From: Undaria pinnatifida
Lineage: Eukaryota; Sar; Phaeophyceae; Laminariales; Alariaceae
Length of the DNA stretch: 64,000 nt
Assembly: GCA_012845835.1 (NCBI GenBank)
Contig: JABAKD010000002.1
Coordinates: 24,346,518 to 24,410,517, forward strand
Direction of reading: 5' to 3'
In this document: piece after piece, positions 47,440 through 59,019 of the stretch
Layout of the letters: each line of letters begins with the position of its first letter
Numbering within the stretch: the first letter of the stretch is position 1
Translations under genes and position numbers: made by a program
The notes under the pieces: generated by a model
What the model was told of the DNA's origin: nothing
Databases searched by the model: none
Seen by the model: the letters and a program-made list of their open reading frames with translations, nothing else

Positions 47440-48276
47440 TATTAAAACCTCTTATATATGATATGGCACGTGGCGTGTATCAGCTCGTAGCTGGTGTACG
47501 CTCGTAGGCTCGCATTCGGACGACCCGATGAAGACGCAGCCTACATGGATTTTAGAAACAAACGCAGGCCACGGTTAGGTGAGCCTGTAGGAGAAGAGCC
47601 TCAAACACAGCACAAAACAGAAGATGATGTTGGTCGGCGACCTCAAGCCGATGTTGATTACTGACTTGCTGTGCTCAGCAGATTAAAGCTGATGGTGAGC
47701 AAGGTTCGGGTGTGGAGATCTGATGTGGAGATGTGGAGTGACCACATGAGGGCGATACGCGTGTGCGCCACTCGCAGCTCAAAGACATAATACCCTCAGA
47801 ATCCGGTACGAACAAAAAACAAAAAACAAGCTATGACCCCAACGCGAGACCCTACAGCCTTGTTGTTTAAACAGCTCGTATCTCAGGGTTTGTAATCATG
47901 ACTCTATGTAGCCTATCTTGTTACTTTAGAAACATTTAGTTAGTGGACGTACGACCCTATATGCTGCCGGTTCCGGAGGGATACTAAAGAATGTCCCTTT
48001 CAATGTACCAGTACGTACTACATGTACCAGGTATCGGATATGACTTAGCCTGTAAACTGCTGTGTATCATATATGTCCAAGATATTGCTGCTGAGACTCT
48101 GCTGTGTATCATATATCTAAGACTACTGCTAAGACTTCTGCTTGCTACGTACTGCATCGATAACCGGCAACTACCAGACTGGAAACTGTCTGTCGTACTA
48201 GCAACTTGCAATGTATACCAGAGGACTTTTAAGAGTTATCAAGTAACAACATGATGGTTACTAAAAACAAGTATAA
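47440..48276 (-). repeat. 5' LTR of Copia-D
   Basis: Partner of 41,815-42,639. Confidence 0.85.
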
Positions 48277-48281
48277 TCTTT

Positions 48282-49017
48282 CTCTTCTTACGTGTTGTTT
48301 CGTCCGTGCAACAGTTATCTGTCCCTCTTCAGCACGTATGCTGTTCTTGCAGCCTTTCTGGTCGTATTGCATCGCATTCTTCAGAACTCCTGTCGGCTTT
48401 CGGCTTTATTTTGTCTTTTTTGGTAGATAATATTTATTCATTTCATGGTCAGGATTGTTTGGTTATTTATTTGTTATTTCGTTGTGCTCACACATACCCT
48501 GTACGCTAGCGTTTCCCGTGTCTTTACCTTGACTAATTGCGGTTGTTTTTGGTTTTCTGTCTCAAGCCTGTGACCACATAATTTATATCTCTAGGATGAA
48601 GAATCGCCACGGACACTGGGTGTACCAATGTCGTTGGGTAGAAAGAAACGGTTTAATGTTGAAACAACACACACAGCCAGCGTCCTCCCGGTGGTTCAAT
48701 AGCGTGTGCCCCTTAACTATTGAGGCCGATATCGTAGGCTTGAACCCCCCAAAGGGACACCTCTTTCTTTCGAATTGGCAGGCCGAAGGTGCGACAGTGC
48801 GAGTTAGCGTAATTCGATGCAAATCGACGAGCATAGAAGGCTGGAGCGTGGGAATGCAGAACCCGAATACGAGGCGCCTTCACCGGCTTTGTCCCACAAA
48901 TCGTACCAGGTACTAGATAAAGCACCAAGTATTTTTCACTTTATTATGGAGGGTTTTAACATGTTTTTTTGTGTTTTTTTTGTGCTTTTTGTAGTCAAAT
49001 CGCGAGAGGGCGTCGAC
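48282..49017. other. Spacer with a SINE body fragment
   Basis: About 48,770-48,880 shares GGCAGGCCGAAGGTGCGA and ATTCGATGCAAATCGACGAG with the SINE-like segment at 23.5 kb. The rest is unassigned. Confidence 0.45.
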
Positions 49018-49066
49018 CCACCCTAACCCTAACCCTAACCCTAACCCAAACCCAAACCCTAAGCCA
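49018..49066 (-). repeat. Interstitial CCCTAA tract
   Basis: About four exact CCCTAA units followed by CCCAAA variants. The best of the three interstitial telomeric tracts. Confidence 0.85.
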
Positions 49067-51019
49067 GGCTAGGGCTCCGACCCGAGCGCGGCTTCGCCGC
49101 GCGTTTCGTTTTGGAAAAACTGATGAAAAATGTGCGGACCACCTCGAACATTGAAATATATGTGGTACTTAAGTCTTTATGTGGTATGAATTGTGGGGTG
49201 AGAACACCGCAAAGGCTACTCCTGCCGAATACACGTACTGGGCGGGCGAAGAGAAGGCATATGCGGGGCCGGCTTGTCCATAAAATCGCTGAGGGTACAC
49301 CTCTTACGACGTGAGCTGGAAAGAAAACACAATGAAAAAAAAGTAAAATAAAAAGTAAGGAAAAAAAAGGCTTCGTTATTACTAGCGTTCCACATTTCAC
49401 ACCAGCAGTTGGTATCACAATGCCTTCACGGGGGTGTCGACAAGGACGCAGTTTCGAATCTCGATGCCGATATACTGCACCAGGCATGTAGACTTCTTCA
49501 GAAAAAAACTACAGAATACGTGGAGCTCTAGAAACAGACGCTTGCTCTTGTGTCGCAAACATGACAACAATACCTGGTATCCCTGTCGATTGTCTATGGC
49601 GTAAGAAGACGCTCGACGCGCGACTCTCCTCACTGGGATCTACCAACCGGCACGATCCAAAGGACCCGCTGTTTCTACGAGGCGTGTGTTATAAAAAGCT
49701 TACCCCGACCCACAGTTTGTAGATAGAAAATACATCTATATCATGGATGCTTTGTAGCCCGGTTTTAGCCCGGTTTGAAACCAGGTACTGTAATCTACCA
49801 GGTAGGTAGGAGATGCTTTCGTGTTCCCAAAAAGCCGAAAAGCTTCCTGCCAGATACCAGGTTGTAGAGAAACACACAACACCCTATTTTTACGTTTGAA
49901 AAAATCCCCATGCTTTAGATGTATTTTCCCGACTGCACATAATCGGCACGGACACTGCTGGTAGAATGAACGGCTTAAATAATAAATAAAACACTATTAA
50001 TACTACTATTAGACTAGTAGTCTAGTGTAATAGCTAATAAACACATACGGTACATACCAGGTACCAAATTGACACTAAATAAATGAAATAAAATCTGAGA
50101 GTTTCAAAGACTACTTACAGTAGTACCGGGTACTTCACAAGGGCTCACCGTTTTTGTACACATAATCTTGAGCTGATCCGGCTATCTTGCCATCATCATC
50201 AGCAGGTAATAAACGTTTTTTGGGCAAGGACGGCCTGGCATGCCTCCACATCAGCATGTAGGCATGAGGGTCCAGCGAGGCTCAAACCGGGACTGGGGAC
50301 TGTGGGTTGCCACAGATCGGTATCTACAGATCGGGTCTATGATGATTCCAGTGACCTGTTGAACTTTTTGTTGGCCTATCATCTTGCGAATAGATCATCG
50401 GCGTAGGTCCGATCCTGTCACCCAGGGTCCGATCCTGCCTCTGGTCCAGATTTTCTTTAGAAGCGCACCCTCGTTTTAGGGGCGATTTACTCGTACTCGA
50501 ATTTAGTGTGTGAACATTCTTCCAGCATCATATTACCACCGTGGTACAATCTAAACAGGTCCTCACACGTAGCACAGCAACCAGAAGAGGGGCCCACAAA
50601 ACCACTCAATATTGCATATGGAGCACCTCAGGTTGGGCCACCCTTCGCCAGACTGAAGCCGGGCATTGCCCGCACCTGGGATGCCGCACCAGGTCTGTCC
50701 GTGACTGATCGATTGCGGTCGCAAACAGCGTTACCCGTCTGCCGTTGCGTTTTGCCGTGCTGCCTGCAGTTCAGTTTCACTATATGTTGTCTCCGATAGA
50801 TTCAATAATTGAAGAGGGATGAAATCCCCTGTAGATTTGCAGGCTTGTTTTTTTCAGGTTTACGTGTTGCCTGATACTCGGGGACATCTTACGACCCTGC
50901 CTTGCGACGCCCCTGCGGCGAGGGCAGACGCCGTTGAGTCGCCTTCTTGCCACCCCGCTGTGCGCTTGTTTCTCCAATGAAGGCGCCTAGCAAAAACGTG
51001 CAGCGGTCAAGGGGCAGAC
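49067..51019. other. Unassigned spacer rich in TACCWGGTA motifs
   Basis: No recognised gene. Exact motifs at 49,571, 49,796 and 50,055, with near-matches around 49,783, 49,853 and 50,123. A piece at 49,265-49,340 (GGCTTGTCCATAAAATCGCT) resembles the SINE-like end at 23.69 kb. An open frame at 50,506-50,799 has no known motif. Confidence 0.4.
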
Positions 51020-51690
51020 GCCCTAGGCGACGCTCAGGCGAGGGTGTTGTGCAAGCAAACCGAAAGGTGAGGCGTAGGGGGAGGTATCGACCATGCAGCA
51101 CGCTGTTTTCCGACTTGGCAACCTCGGTCCGGTCTCCCAGAGGGCAAAGGTCCCCCGACTGGCGGTGTTCATCCGCGAGATGCCGCTTAATAGCTTTTGT
51201 TCTGTACACCCGGAGCTCTCAAGACTCCAAGTGAAGACCGCAGCTCTCTTTAATAGAAGAGTTATTGATCACTTTTTTTTTTAATGGCACAGACAGCAGC
51301 AACGCTACAGTCTAGAGCTACGACGCACTGCACCAGACGCCTCTCTGTGTTTCTCGAGGGTGCTGTGCATGCCAACCGAAAGGTGGGGCTTAGGCAACGT
51401 ATCGACTATCTGTTGCACGCTGTTTTCCGTCTCGACAACCTCGGCCCCGTCTCACCAAGGCAAAAGTTTCCCCGATTCGGGATGTTCATTCTGAGATGCC
51501 GCTTAATAGGCTCTGTTCTGCAGACCCGGAGCTCTGAAGACTCCAAATATAGGCACAAGCTCTCTTTAGCAGAGCTAATTAACACTACAGTTCATACATA
51601 CTATGTGTTTGATAATACGGCAGTGCTACAGTCTAGAGCTATGATGTAGTGAGCCAGAAGTCTCTCTGTGTTTCTCGTTATGCGCTCCCT
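51020..51690. repeat. About 320-bp tandem duplication
   Basis: Two diverged units, about 51,020-51,345 and 51,345-51,690. Paired landmarks are CGAAAGGTG at 51,061 and 51,379, CACGCTGTTTTCCG at 51,100 and 51,417, GAGATGCCGCTTAATAG at 51,177 and 51,494, and CTACAGTCTAGAGCTA at 51,305 and 51,628. Plus-strand frames of both units share a peptide (NLGPVS, then short similar segments), so a decayed coding unit is possible; family unknown. Confidence 0.75.
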
Positions 51691-53520
51691 TGTTCATATG
51701 TTCATACTGCTGTGCACGTTTAGAATAACGGTGGACGGCTGTTGGTTTAGTCAGGCCGACCCGTATGTAGCCCATCATACCTGGTACGTAATAGCGGCGA
51801 TAACCCGTATTAGGCGGCGGGGCTCCCACACCCCACACACTGTTGTCTGCAGCTCCATCCAGTGTCCGCAATCGGTTTTATTTTTTGAGGTGTTTTCTTA
51901 CGCGTGGCCTACTGTACAGCCTACTGTACAGCCTACTGTACATCTACAGCCCATATTGTTATTGGCTAAAGGCCCCACGAACATGAACAAACACAACCAG
52001 AGGCATCCTATTTGCGCAGGATTTTTCTCACACATATTCCCATCCCTACCCAATGCGCCACCTGCCGGGCGCTATTATTCGACGTTTAACCCGTGCATTG
52101 GGACACCCGGCGCGCCGCACCGCATGTCTGGGCGATTAAGACCGAGATTTGCCTGCACTGGCAAACCGGATCGTGTCCATATGGAGGTGAGTCGTGCGGT
52201 ATATAGACTATATAGATCGGATTATCACACACAGTCACAGCTTGCAAAGATGAGTTTCGACAGAATCTTCGATCTCACAGCTGGAGTGTACGTATTTTCA
52301 TTTTTTATAATATTAAATATAGATCGGAGTATCACACACAGCTTGCAAATAGTATATCCCATTTTTCAGAAAACTCTGTTTAATACGGAGTATCAGTTTC
52401 GACAAAATATTGGATCTCACAGCTGGAGTGTACTTTGATTTTTATAATATAGACTAGACTATACTTCGAAATATGTAACAATACCATGTTTAGAACAAAA
52501 TAACGTGCTCGTTCGGGTATAGACTATAGGTTTAGACCAGCATGTTTCCGTTGAGTGCACACTTGCATTCGCAAATAGTTGGATATTTCATAGTGTTCAG
52601 GCCTGCGTCGTGCGTTCCGGTGGTGGGCGGCGGGTGCTTGCTGGTCATGCAGAAGTTGCAGACCGGATAGTCACCAAGGACACGCTACCCATGGGCGGAG
52701 GAGACCCACCCGTACGTAGTTCAGAGCTGCGACGAACAGTGGGGTGGGCGGCGGTTAAATGATCGACTTCTGCAAAAAGCATCAGGAGGATCGTGGTACA
52801 TGCAATGGTCTCTACGTAACATGTCGGCTTACATGTTGTGTGAGGAATGTGGTATTTACTGAAGGTAGACTGTATATCTTGGAACGACGCGATAGATCAA
52901 AGTCGATATTAATATTAAGAAGCAATAGGCGGACCAGGAACAACGGTACTAAAGTCGACTTTCTAAATCCCATTCTCAAGCTCGCGGCGTACACAACATG
53001 TGGCCTTCATCTTGCATGTTTCCTTCCTCTCAGCAAGGCGTCAAAGCAAAGCTTCGCGCAGGCCGGCCCACTGGCTGCAGGTGGCCTCACAGTCCTTGCC
53101 AAGGGACTACTGTTGATAGCACTACTACTGTGTACTGCTGCTACTGTGTGAGTAATATCGTGAGCTCAGACTGCGTACCAACATCATACCTTGTGACCCT
53201 TTTTACTATTTTCAGTATACTGCCCTTGGTGCGATTGACGGAAGCCTCTTCCCCTGCTGTCCCCGTTGTTATCCGCCAAGCCGGTCACTGTGCATTCGCA
53301 CATGGGCTTGGCGAGCTGAGGCATGCAACGCTCGACGACGAAACGTGAGTGCTATGTAAATAGTATGTTACAGACAGTAAGGAGGCAGCGTCCACACAAG
53401 TATTGCACAGAACAAACCTGGATGTTGCATGAAGCTCTAGTCTACAGGAGTAGAGCCACTATTTACTGATCGGCGTATACTTTAAATATATGTAGTCTAT
53501 ATTGTGAGAAGTCAAAATGC
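51691..53520. other. Spacer with truncated module A ends
   Basis: Two short plus-strand A ends, about 52,205-52,290 and 52,320-52,440, each finishing in CAGCTGGAGTGTA. Also a 12-bp tandem (CCTACTGTACAG, three units, 51,908-51,943) and a TACCTGGTA at 51,778. Open frames at 51,668-52,438 and 52,759-53,151 have no known motif; the first runs through the A pieces and is unlikely to be real. Confidence 0.45.
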
Positions 53521-53820
53521 CCTACGTACGGCTGTGAGATCGAAGATTTCGTCGAAACTCGTGTTTGCAAGCTGTGCGTGATACTCTGATCGCGCGTAAT
53601 ACTGTGTGTGTCCTCATTAGGCATATATGTCGGCGATCCCCTTGAGAACTAGCTTGTACCAAGGTCAAGAGGGTGATATTATTCAATATGTGCACGGAAA
53701 CTATAAAACCCGTTGTTGAGGGGGACAAAATCTGACGGCTGTGGATGCACCAGTTTATCATGTGTAATCTGTAGTCGTATGACCGGTAAGGGGAGGGCGG
53801 GGTTTTAAGGGGGGCGGCGG
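53521..53820 (-). repeat. Module A copy
   Basis: Near-full copy in reverse (GGCTGTGAGATCGAAGATTT to GGGGAGGGCGGGG), followed by a G run and module B, in mirror image of 6.67-7.30 kb. Confidence 0.75.
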
Positions 53821-53844
53821 GGGGGGGGTACTCGATATTCGTGC

Positions 53845-54045
53845 ATGGTCGTAGTCGTATGACCATAGGGTATAGACCCTCGCATCTCTACAATGCCGGG
53901 TCGGAGCATGTCGCGTTTTCACCGACCAGGCAGACATTGCTTGCATCAAGCGCGAAGCGCCGTAAGGTGTTCGGCGAGTCGCAAGAAGGGTAAGCTGCAT
54001 CCTACTAAGAACCGCTCGTTCGTGAGGCAGACTTGCATATGAATG
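53845..54045 (-). repeat. Module B copy
   Basis: Reverse complement of 6,670-6,912 with shared AAGCGCGAAGCGCCG and AAGAACCGCTCG ends. Confirms the composite B plus A layout. Confidence 0.7.
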
Positions 54046-54369
54046 GCAGCTTCAACGAGTTAATTTAATTTCCGCTATGGCCAGTTCCAGAGACAGCAAT
54101 GAATGGGGGGAGTACTGTGTAACTGCCTCGTGGGTGCCTTACCATAAACACTATGTGATACGATAATCCCCATTGTGCAGAGTAGAAGTTCTCCACCCCG
54201 CACAAATGATCTAACTCGATCGCCAGCTGTGATTGACCGCCAAAAACAGAAAAAACGGTACCTACCCTGATGGTCTAGCTAACATAGTAAGCGGCATGTT
54301 TTACAGTATCGTTGCCAACCGACGCTAACCCAACCTGTATATAATATATGCCAGGGAGGGTAAGGAGGG

Positions 54370-54640
54370 GGACATTTTTCAACATTTTTAGGTCGCATAA
54401 ATGAATAGGAGCTGAATGCACGCGTGGTGCTAAGTCTAGGTGATGGTGAGAGCGGCGGGGAAGGGGGGAACGGGGTACTGGAACTTGAAGACCATATAAT
54501 GTAAATTAATTGGAGCTACTGCGTGGATGCCTCGAAAGGTAATTAAGTGATATCACCTGTCGGGTAGTGTTTATCACTCTAGCGGTCTTTGACTTTTTTT
54601 GGTGGGGCGGCGGAGGAAGGAGCGATGTGTGGGGGTGTGT
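54370..54640 (+). repeat. Module C copy
   Basis: CACGCGTGGTGCTAAGTCTAGG and GTAGTGTTTATCACTCTAGC match the C cores at 25.1-25.8 kb; ends in G runs. Confidence 0.6.
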
Positions 54641-57600
54641 CGGGGGGGGGTGGGGGGGGGAGATGGACGGGAGGAAAATACTCTACCTGCATGCTAACTA
54701 ACTGCAGATAGATGCCCAATATTTCAAAGATAATTGGTGAGGTAGATGGGAGCAAAATACGTAGTGTTGTTTTTTGTTAATGTTGGGTTTTTTTTATCAT
54801 CTATGAGTGCTACGAATGTTACTACTGGTATGCTGTTGAATTGGTGAATCTGTATATACCCTGATATGATAATTAATTAAAGGCCGTCTGAATGAAGCGA
54901 CGATGGTGCCGCCTGAGTTATAATAGACAACTATATACGACATACGTCGAAGTATACTAACTTGCGGTACGGACACGGTTCCATCCGTGCCTGTGGAAGA
55001 TGCTGGACGACAGCATGCTACTGCTGTATAGCTCTGAGATCCGTGTGTGTTTTTGTGTGTTGCGCAGCACAAACAGGTTGAACAAAAGTGTGTACAAACG
55101 TGTGATAGGGACAAAATGTACACGCACGAACCTCGTGAGTGCGCAAAAAACTCGAAGGGGAAATCGGGGGGAACATATCGGGATTTATTTTTTCGAGGGG
55201 AAAAGTCTAAAAACTATTTTTCGAAAGTCGAATCAGAGATGAGCAGCAGTAAAAAAGAAACGAGAAACACGATAAAACGATAAAAACGATGGAAGAAACG
55301 AAAATCGGGGGAGGGGGGGGGAAGACGGGGAAAAAATGGCGAAAACAAAGCAAAAAAATATATCGCGAACCTCGAATCAGAACAGAAAAAAAGTAAAACC
55401 TGAGCGAGACAGTCGACAAAAACGAAAATAACGACGAAAGGAACGAAATACGAAGAGAAACGAAAGCATAAACCTGAAGAAAAGCAACGAAACCAAGAAA
55501 TTTCCCCAAAATGAGTTAAGAAGGCTTTACCCAGAGGGCGGCCTCTGAGAGCTGTTGTTATGGTATTGCCCTGGGAGTCGAGTTGTGTTTTAGTCCGTGA
55601 AATCGGTGCTTCCCTGAATCTTCAATATTTCTGCATGTATATTTAGCTCATCAGGGTGGGCTAGTGTTATGGTATTGAAGCCCAACAAGGCATAAGATCT
55701 AGGATACGGACACAATATAGAAGGGTTCACATGTCTTTGAAGGCATGTGCGTAAAGGAAAAAAGGGATGATGCATATGCTCGATGGATTTGCAGCGCGTT
55801 TTGCGCTCTTAATTCGTATCTATCTGTGGCTTGTGGGAATAATACTAGTAGAGCTTATATAATACAAGTGAGTGACCAACGTGGCACCTGCCTAGTGGAG
55901 ATACCTGTAAGAGGGTGGCCTGTGTCTGTAACAGCCCCTAGTCTTATAACAGAGTGCAGCATGGCCTTGTAATCAAGTGCGCCCAGAACAGAGCCAAATA
56001 TTGCAACTGAAATGGAGGCCTAGAAGAAGCCATCAGCCTCGTAGGGTGTGTCTTAACACCCCCCAAAAGGCGTGGAAACACTTGGAACCTCGAACGGAAT
56101 AATATTGCGATCGCTGACGATTGGTTATCAAATCGAACAGAGTTTTAGCGCCTCAACCTTGACCGTGAATCATGGAAGAAAAAGAACGAGTGCTGGTGTA
56201 GTTAAGTAGAACCGAACGGCCCACTTGAAAGTTACGGCTATTGATTGGTGCAGGGAGCGTTGTTCACATCTGGGAGTGTTTCTTTATTTGCTGGAGGCCC
56301 ACGAGGGTATGGGTGAACATGGGATGACAGAGGACTCACGGGATGGAGCATAGATGGACGCCGTAGGGCTCGCTTGTGGCGGGAGCTACGTGATACCGCC
56401 AAGGCCTGACCAGTATGGTCACGAGGGAAAAGATCGGGTGGCGAACGAGCCTCTGGCGATTTATTTCTGGCAACAGTATGGCACCCATGTTCATAGAAGT
56501 TTCGGCAGTCCTCGTCGAGCCACGACGGTAATATCACAACTTCCACTTTTTTGTCCCGAGGGTGCCAAGTGGATGGCTGCCACCATCTTCTGTAAGGCTT
56601 TCCGTCCGGCATGTTTGCGTGTCAAGCAATTATCGTGCGTATTAGAAGCACTCGCTGCTCACGAGACAACCCCAATACCCTAGAGTCGAGTTGCACGCCC
56701 GCCGTATAAGCCAGTTTAGTTATTATCTGTTCGGTTCGGTTGCCCAGAATTCATCATTTCACACCGGACACAAACAGATTGGAATGGAGCCAACGAACAT
56801 GCGATAGTCCCGTTCCATTCCAGCCGTTCCGAAGAGGTCGAAATCTGTTAAGATGCTCTGATGTAGTATAAAAGACGCCAGCAGCAACACTGGCTTATAG
56901 AATTGGCTGTTGGCCAATCGAATGCCTATTTTTTAGTTCAAAAGTTGTTTCAGCATCATAATAATGCTGACTTTGTGCCTTACAGAACAGGAGGCCTTGG
57001 CACCGGCTCGGGATTGTCGGCAATGCTTAGCACGCGACAGGCACAACTCGGCGCGACGTGAGACCCAGTTTTGCGTGTCCCCCACCCTCTCTACTCAGGC
57101 GTCAAAGTGGGGCTGAAACGCTCTGAGTCGCTAGACCACGATTACATGTTTTGTGCTGAAAATAATAGGCGCAAATCGCTCTGATCGGAAATATGGGAAA
57201 TGCTCGTATTTGAATATAAAAGCCAAATGGTCGTTACGTTGCCACCCAGATGTGTTTTCTGCATTCATTAGTCTATAGCAGGGGCATGAAAAAAAGAACT
57301 GTTTTTTTTAGGCACGATGTTCTACGGCGGCCGAGTTTTTTTTCTTGCGCATCGGCTGCGGGGTAAGCAGGGGGTCCGTCGGTACAGTACGACGCATGTC
57401 TGGGTCCCCACCGAGCTCCGTCGCGCGTGCTCTGATTATTCAAAGTCGCTGAGCTAACTATCGTGTCAAGGGGTTGCCTTCCGCCTTGCTGAGCCGAGTA
57501 GGGTCATGGAAAAGCCCACACTTGTTTGTTCTTTTTAATACTCCGCTCCGCTCTCACATTTATTTATCCCACTCCGCTTTCCCGCCCGCTACGCAGTATA

Positions 57601-58096
57601 ACATCACCAGTTCATTTTTTTCACTCTCTCTGCTGACGACGCAGCAGCAGCGCTCCTTCGTGACAGCCACAGGCGGTGCTTCGGTGTGTATGTGTGTACT
57701 TCTGTATGTGTGAGTGGAGTGTGTTGTCACAGGTGATCGGCACGCAAAACGATCGAGAAGAGTGATGGACCATTATTTTAAATCAGCCGCTCAGCCTTTT
57801 CGCCGCAAAATCAGTAGGTATACAACAGTACAGCAGCACCGGCAGTCGTGCTCCAGGCTCTTGCCTACGTGCCAGTTGTATGTGTGTGGTTGGTGCACAG
57901 CAGCGGGAGGCGATCAAACCCCGACAGCGTGTGCACGGGACTATCGAAGCCGAATCTACGAGGGGTCAAGGTACTGTAGAAGCTTGGGTGTCATAAGGAC
58001 GACAAGAAACCGAAGGAAGGGTGCTAACAAGAGACAAATGAACTGCGCCCTTAGAGAAGGACAAACGGACAACAAGTATGGTTGTGATCTCATGCC
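54641..58096. other. Unassigned spacer
   Basis: No recognised gene. Open frames at 55,745-55,972 and 56,354-56,683 (plus), 56,238-56,612 (minus) and 57,714-58,139 (plus) carry no motif I know. A purine-rich tract lies at 55,140-55,510. Confidence 0.35.
55140..55510 (+). repeat. A-rich purine tract (CGAAAA-like low complexity)
   Basis: About 370 bp in which the plus strand is overwhelmingly A and G, with recurring ACGAAAA and GGGGAA words and very little T. Diffuse, not a clean tandem repeat. Confidence 0.7.
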
Positions 58097-58165
58097 GCAG
58101 CAGAGAGGCCTCATTGGTCCCACACTATATACGAGTTAAAGCGTCGGCGAAATGTTGCAGCAGTA
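58097..58165 (+). repeat. Direct repeat, copy 1
   Basis: 69 bp starting GCAGCAGAGAGGCCTCATTG; pairs with 58,486-58,561. Contains TATATACGAG where copy 2 has a 7-bp longer form. Confidence 0.85.
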
Positions 58166-58485
58166 ATCTTGGAGCAAGACCCCGGGGACGGAAGAAGGCC
58201 GTCCCCCGGGTGGAAGAAAAGCCTGATAGTTGTACATAAAAAGCAGGACGATCCCACTTGCATCGTCGGCTCCCGTGCAGCAGCTAGAGATAGTAGGAAG
58301 CGGTTAGGTGAAACAGACCATCCCGCCCGCCCATCATTGTGCGCGAGACACGCCGACAACGACATCAGTTTTATTTTGTAGTGTTTATTTTACCGGGTCA
58401 ACTACTCAATGCGACGAGGTGCCGCGTTGATTACCATCGAATCAACGCGGGGGTAGTAGCCCTGGGTGAGAGTCTCCGGCTGATC

Positions 58486-58561
58486 GCAGCAGAGAGGCCT
58501 CATTGATCCCAAAGTATATACCTGATACGAGTTAAAGCTTCAGCGAAATGTTACAGCAGTA
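58486..58561 (+). repeat. Direct repeat, copy 2, with 7-bp extra block
   Basis: 76 bp. Aligns to copy 1 without gaps except for an extra CCTGATA after TATATA, producing TATACCTGATACG. Confidence 0.85.
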
Positions 58562-59019
58562 CACTAATACTGGTTTTCTTCTACTTTCTAGGAACGTTTA
58601 TGAGTGATAAACTTTGAAGCCCATGTTGCGCATTGTCGGACGGCAAACATAATACCTGGTAACAGCTATAATAGAAATCGTAAGTAAGCGCATTTCGGCT
58701 AGTACTAAGTGCGCCACTGCAGGGGTTGTCTTTTTATGCCCCGACCGTAGTAGAATCTGATGGAAAGGTGATAAGAACATGGTTTACGAGCACGACGCGC
58801 GTTCTTCAGTCAACGGTTGAGAGTTGATGTGGTCACTCAACATGCGCTAAACAAACAGAGGCCAGCTGCAGTATGTAGCGGTAGTGAGCTTGGCAGCACG
58901 AGTGCCGCTAGCTGAATTGAAGTAGGGCATTGTACCACGTATGAGCCTCGGTGCTGAGGGATACATTCACGATCATATCATGCATTTACAATGATGTGTC
59001 CGCTACGTCAATACCCCCC
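58562..59019. other. Unassigned spacer
   Basis: Nothing recognised. A TACCTGGTA lies at 58,653. Confidence 0.4.

Larger units (their letters stand above)
41815..48276 (-). mobile_element. Copia-D: Ty1/copia-type element with both LTRs
   Basis: LTRs at 41,815-42,639 (3' LTR) and 47,440-48,276 (5' LTR) are about 95-97% alike by eye. Flanks TCTTC (41,810-41,814) and TCTTT (48,277-48,281) look like a target duplication with one change. A primer site adjoins the 5' LTR, and a purine-rich tract lies just inside the 3' LTR. Minus-strand parts: gag (about 46.5-45.75 kb), protease (VDSGASDHL, about 45.35 kb), a stretch of integrase core (about 44.9 kb), then a 1-kb low-complexity region (43.55-44.65 kb). 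No reverse transcriptase or RNase H was recognised, so it looks non-autonomous. Its frames are broken in several places; it is a fossil, older than Copia-C by LTR divergence. Confidence 0.85.
3340..58661. repeat. Dispersed 9-bp motif TACCWGGTA (16 exact sites)
   Basis: Exact sites start at 3,340; 5,001; 7,518; 8,050; 10,895; 11,705; 16,339; 26,656; 42,393; 48,025; 48,904; 49,571; 49,796; 50,055; 51,778; 58,653. The two at 42,393 and 48,025 are LTR copies of one site. About a dozen one-mismatch sites also exist (for example near 14,613, 22,758, 24,345, 50,123 and 58,519). Sites lie mainly in spacer DNA, none in the recognised Copia coding parts. Confidence 0.8.

Noticed and set aside
49400-49480. 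tRNA-like segment with GTTTCGAATCTC
   Set aside because: Only a B-box-like word is convincing; no A-box at proper spacing and no repeat partner found.
51668-52438. 256-residue open frame
   Set aside because: Its second half is made of truncated module A ends and a 12-bp tandem repeat, so it is a chance frame.
58097-58561. Target-site or LTR pair of a small element
   Set aside because: The two 70-bp repeats lack TG..CA ends, and the 320-bp interval between them has no element features; a simple local duplication is more likely.
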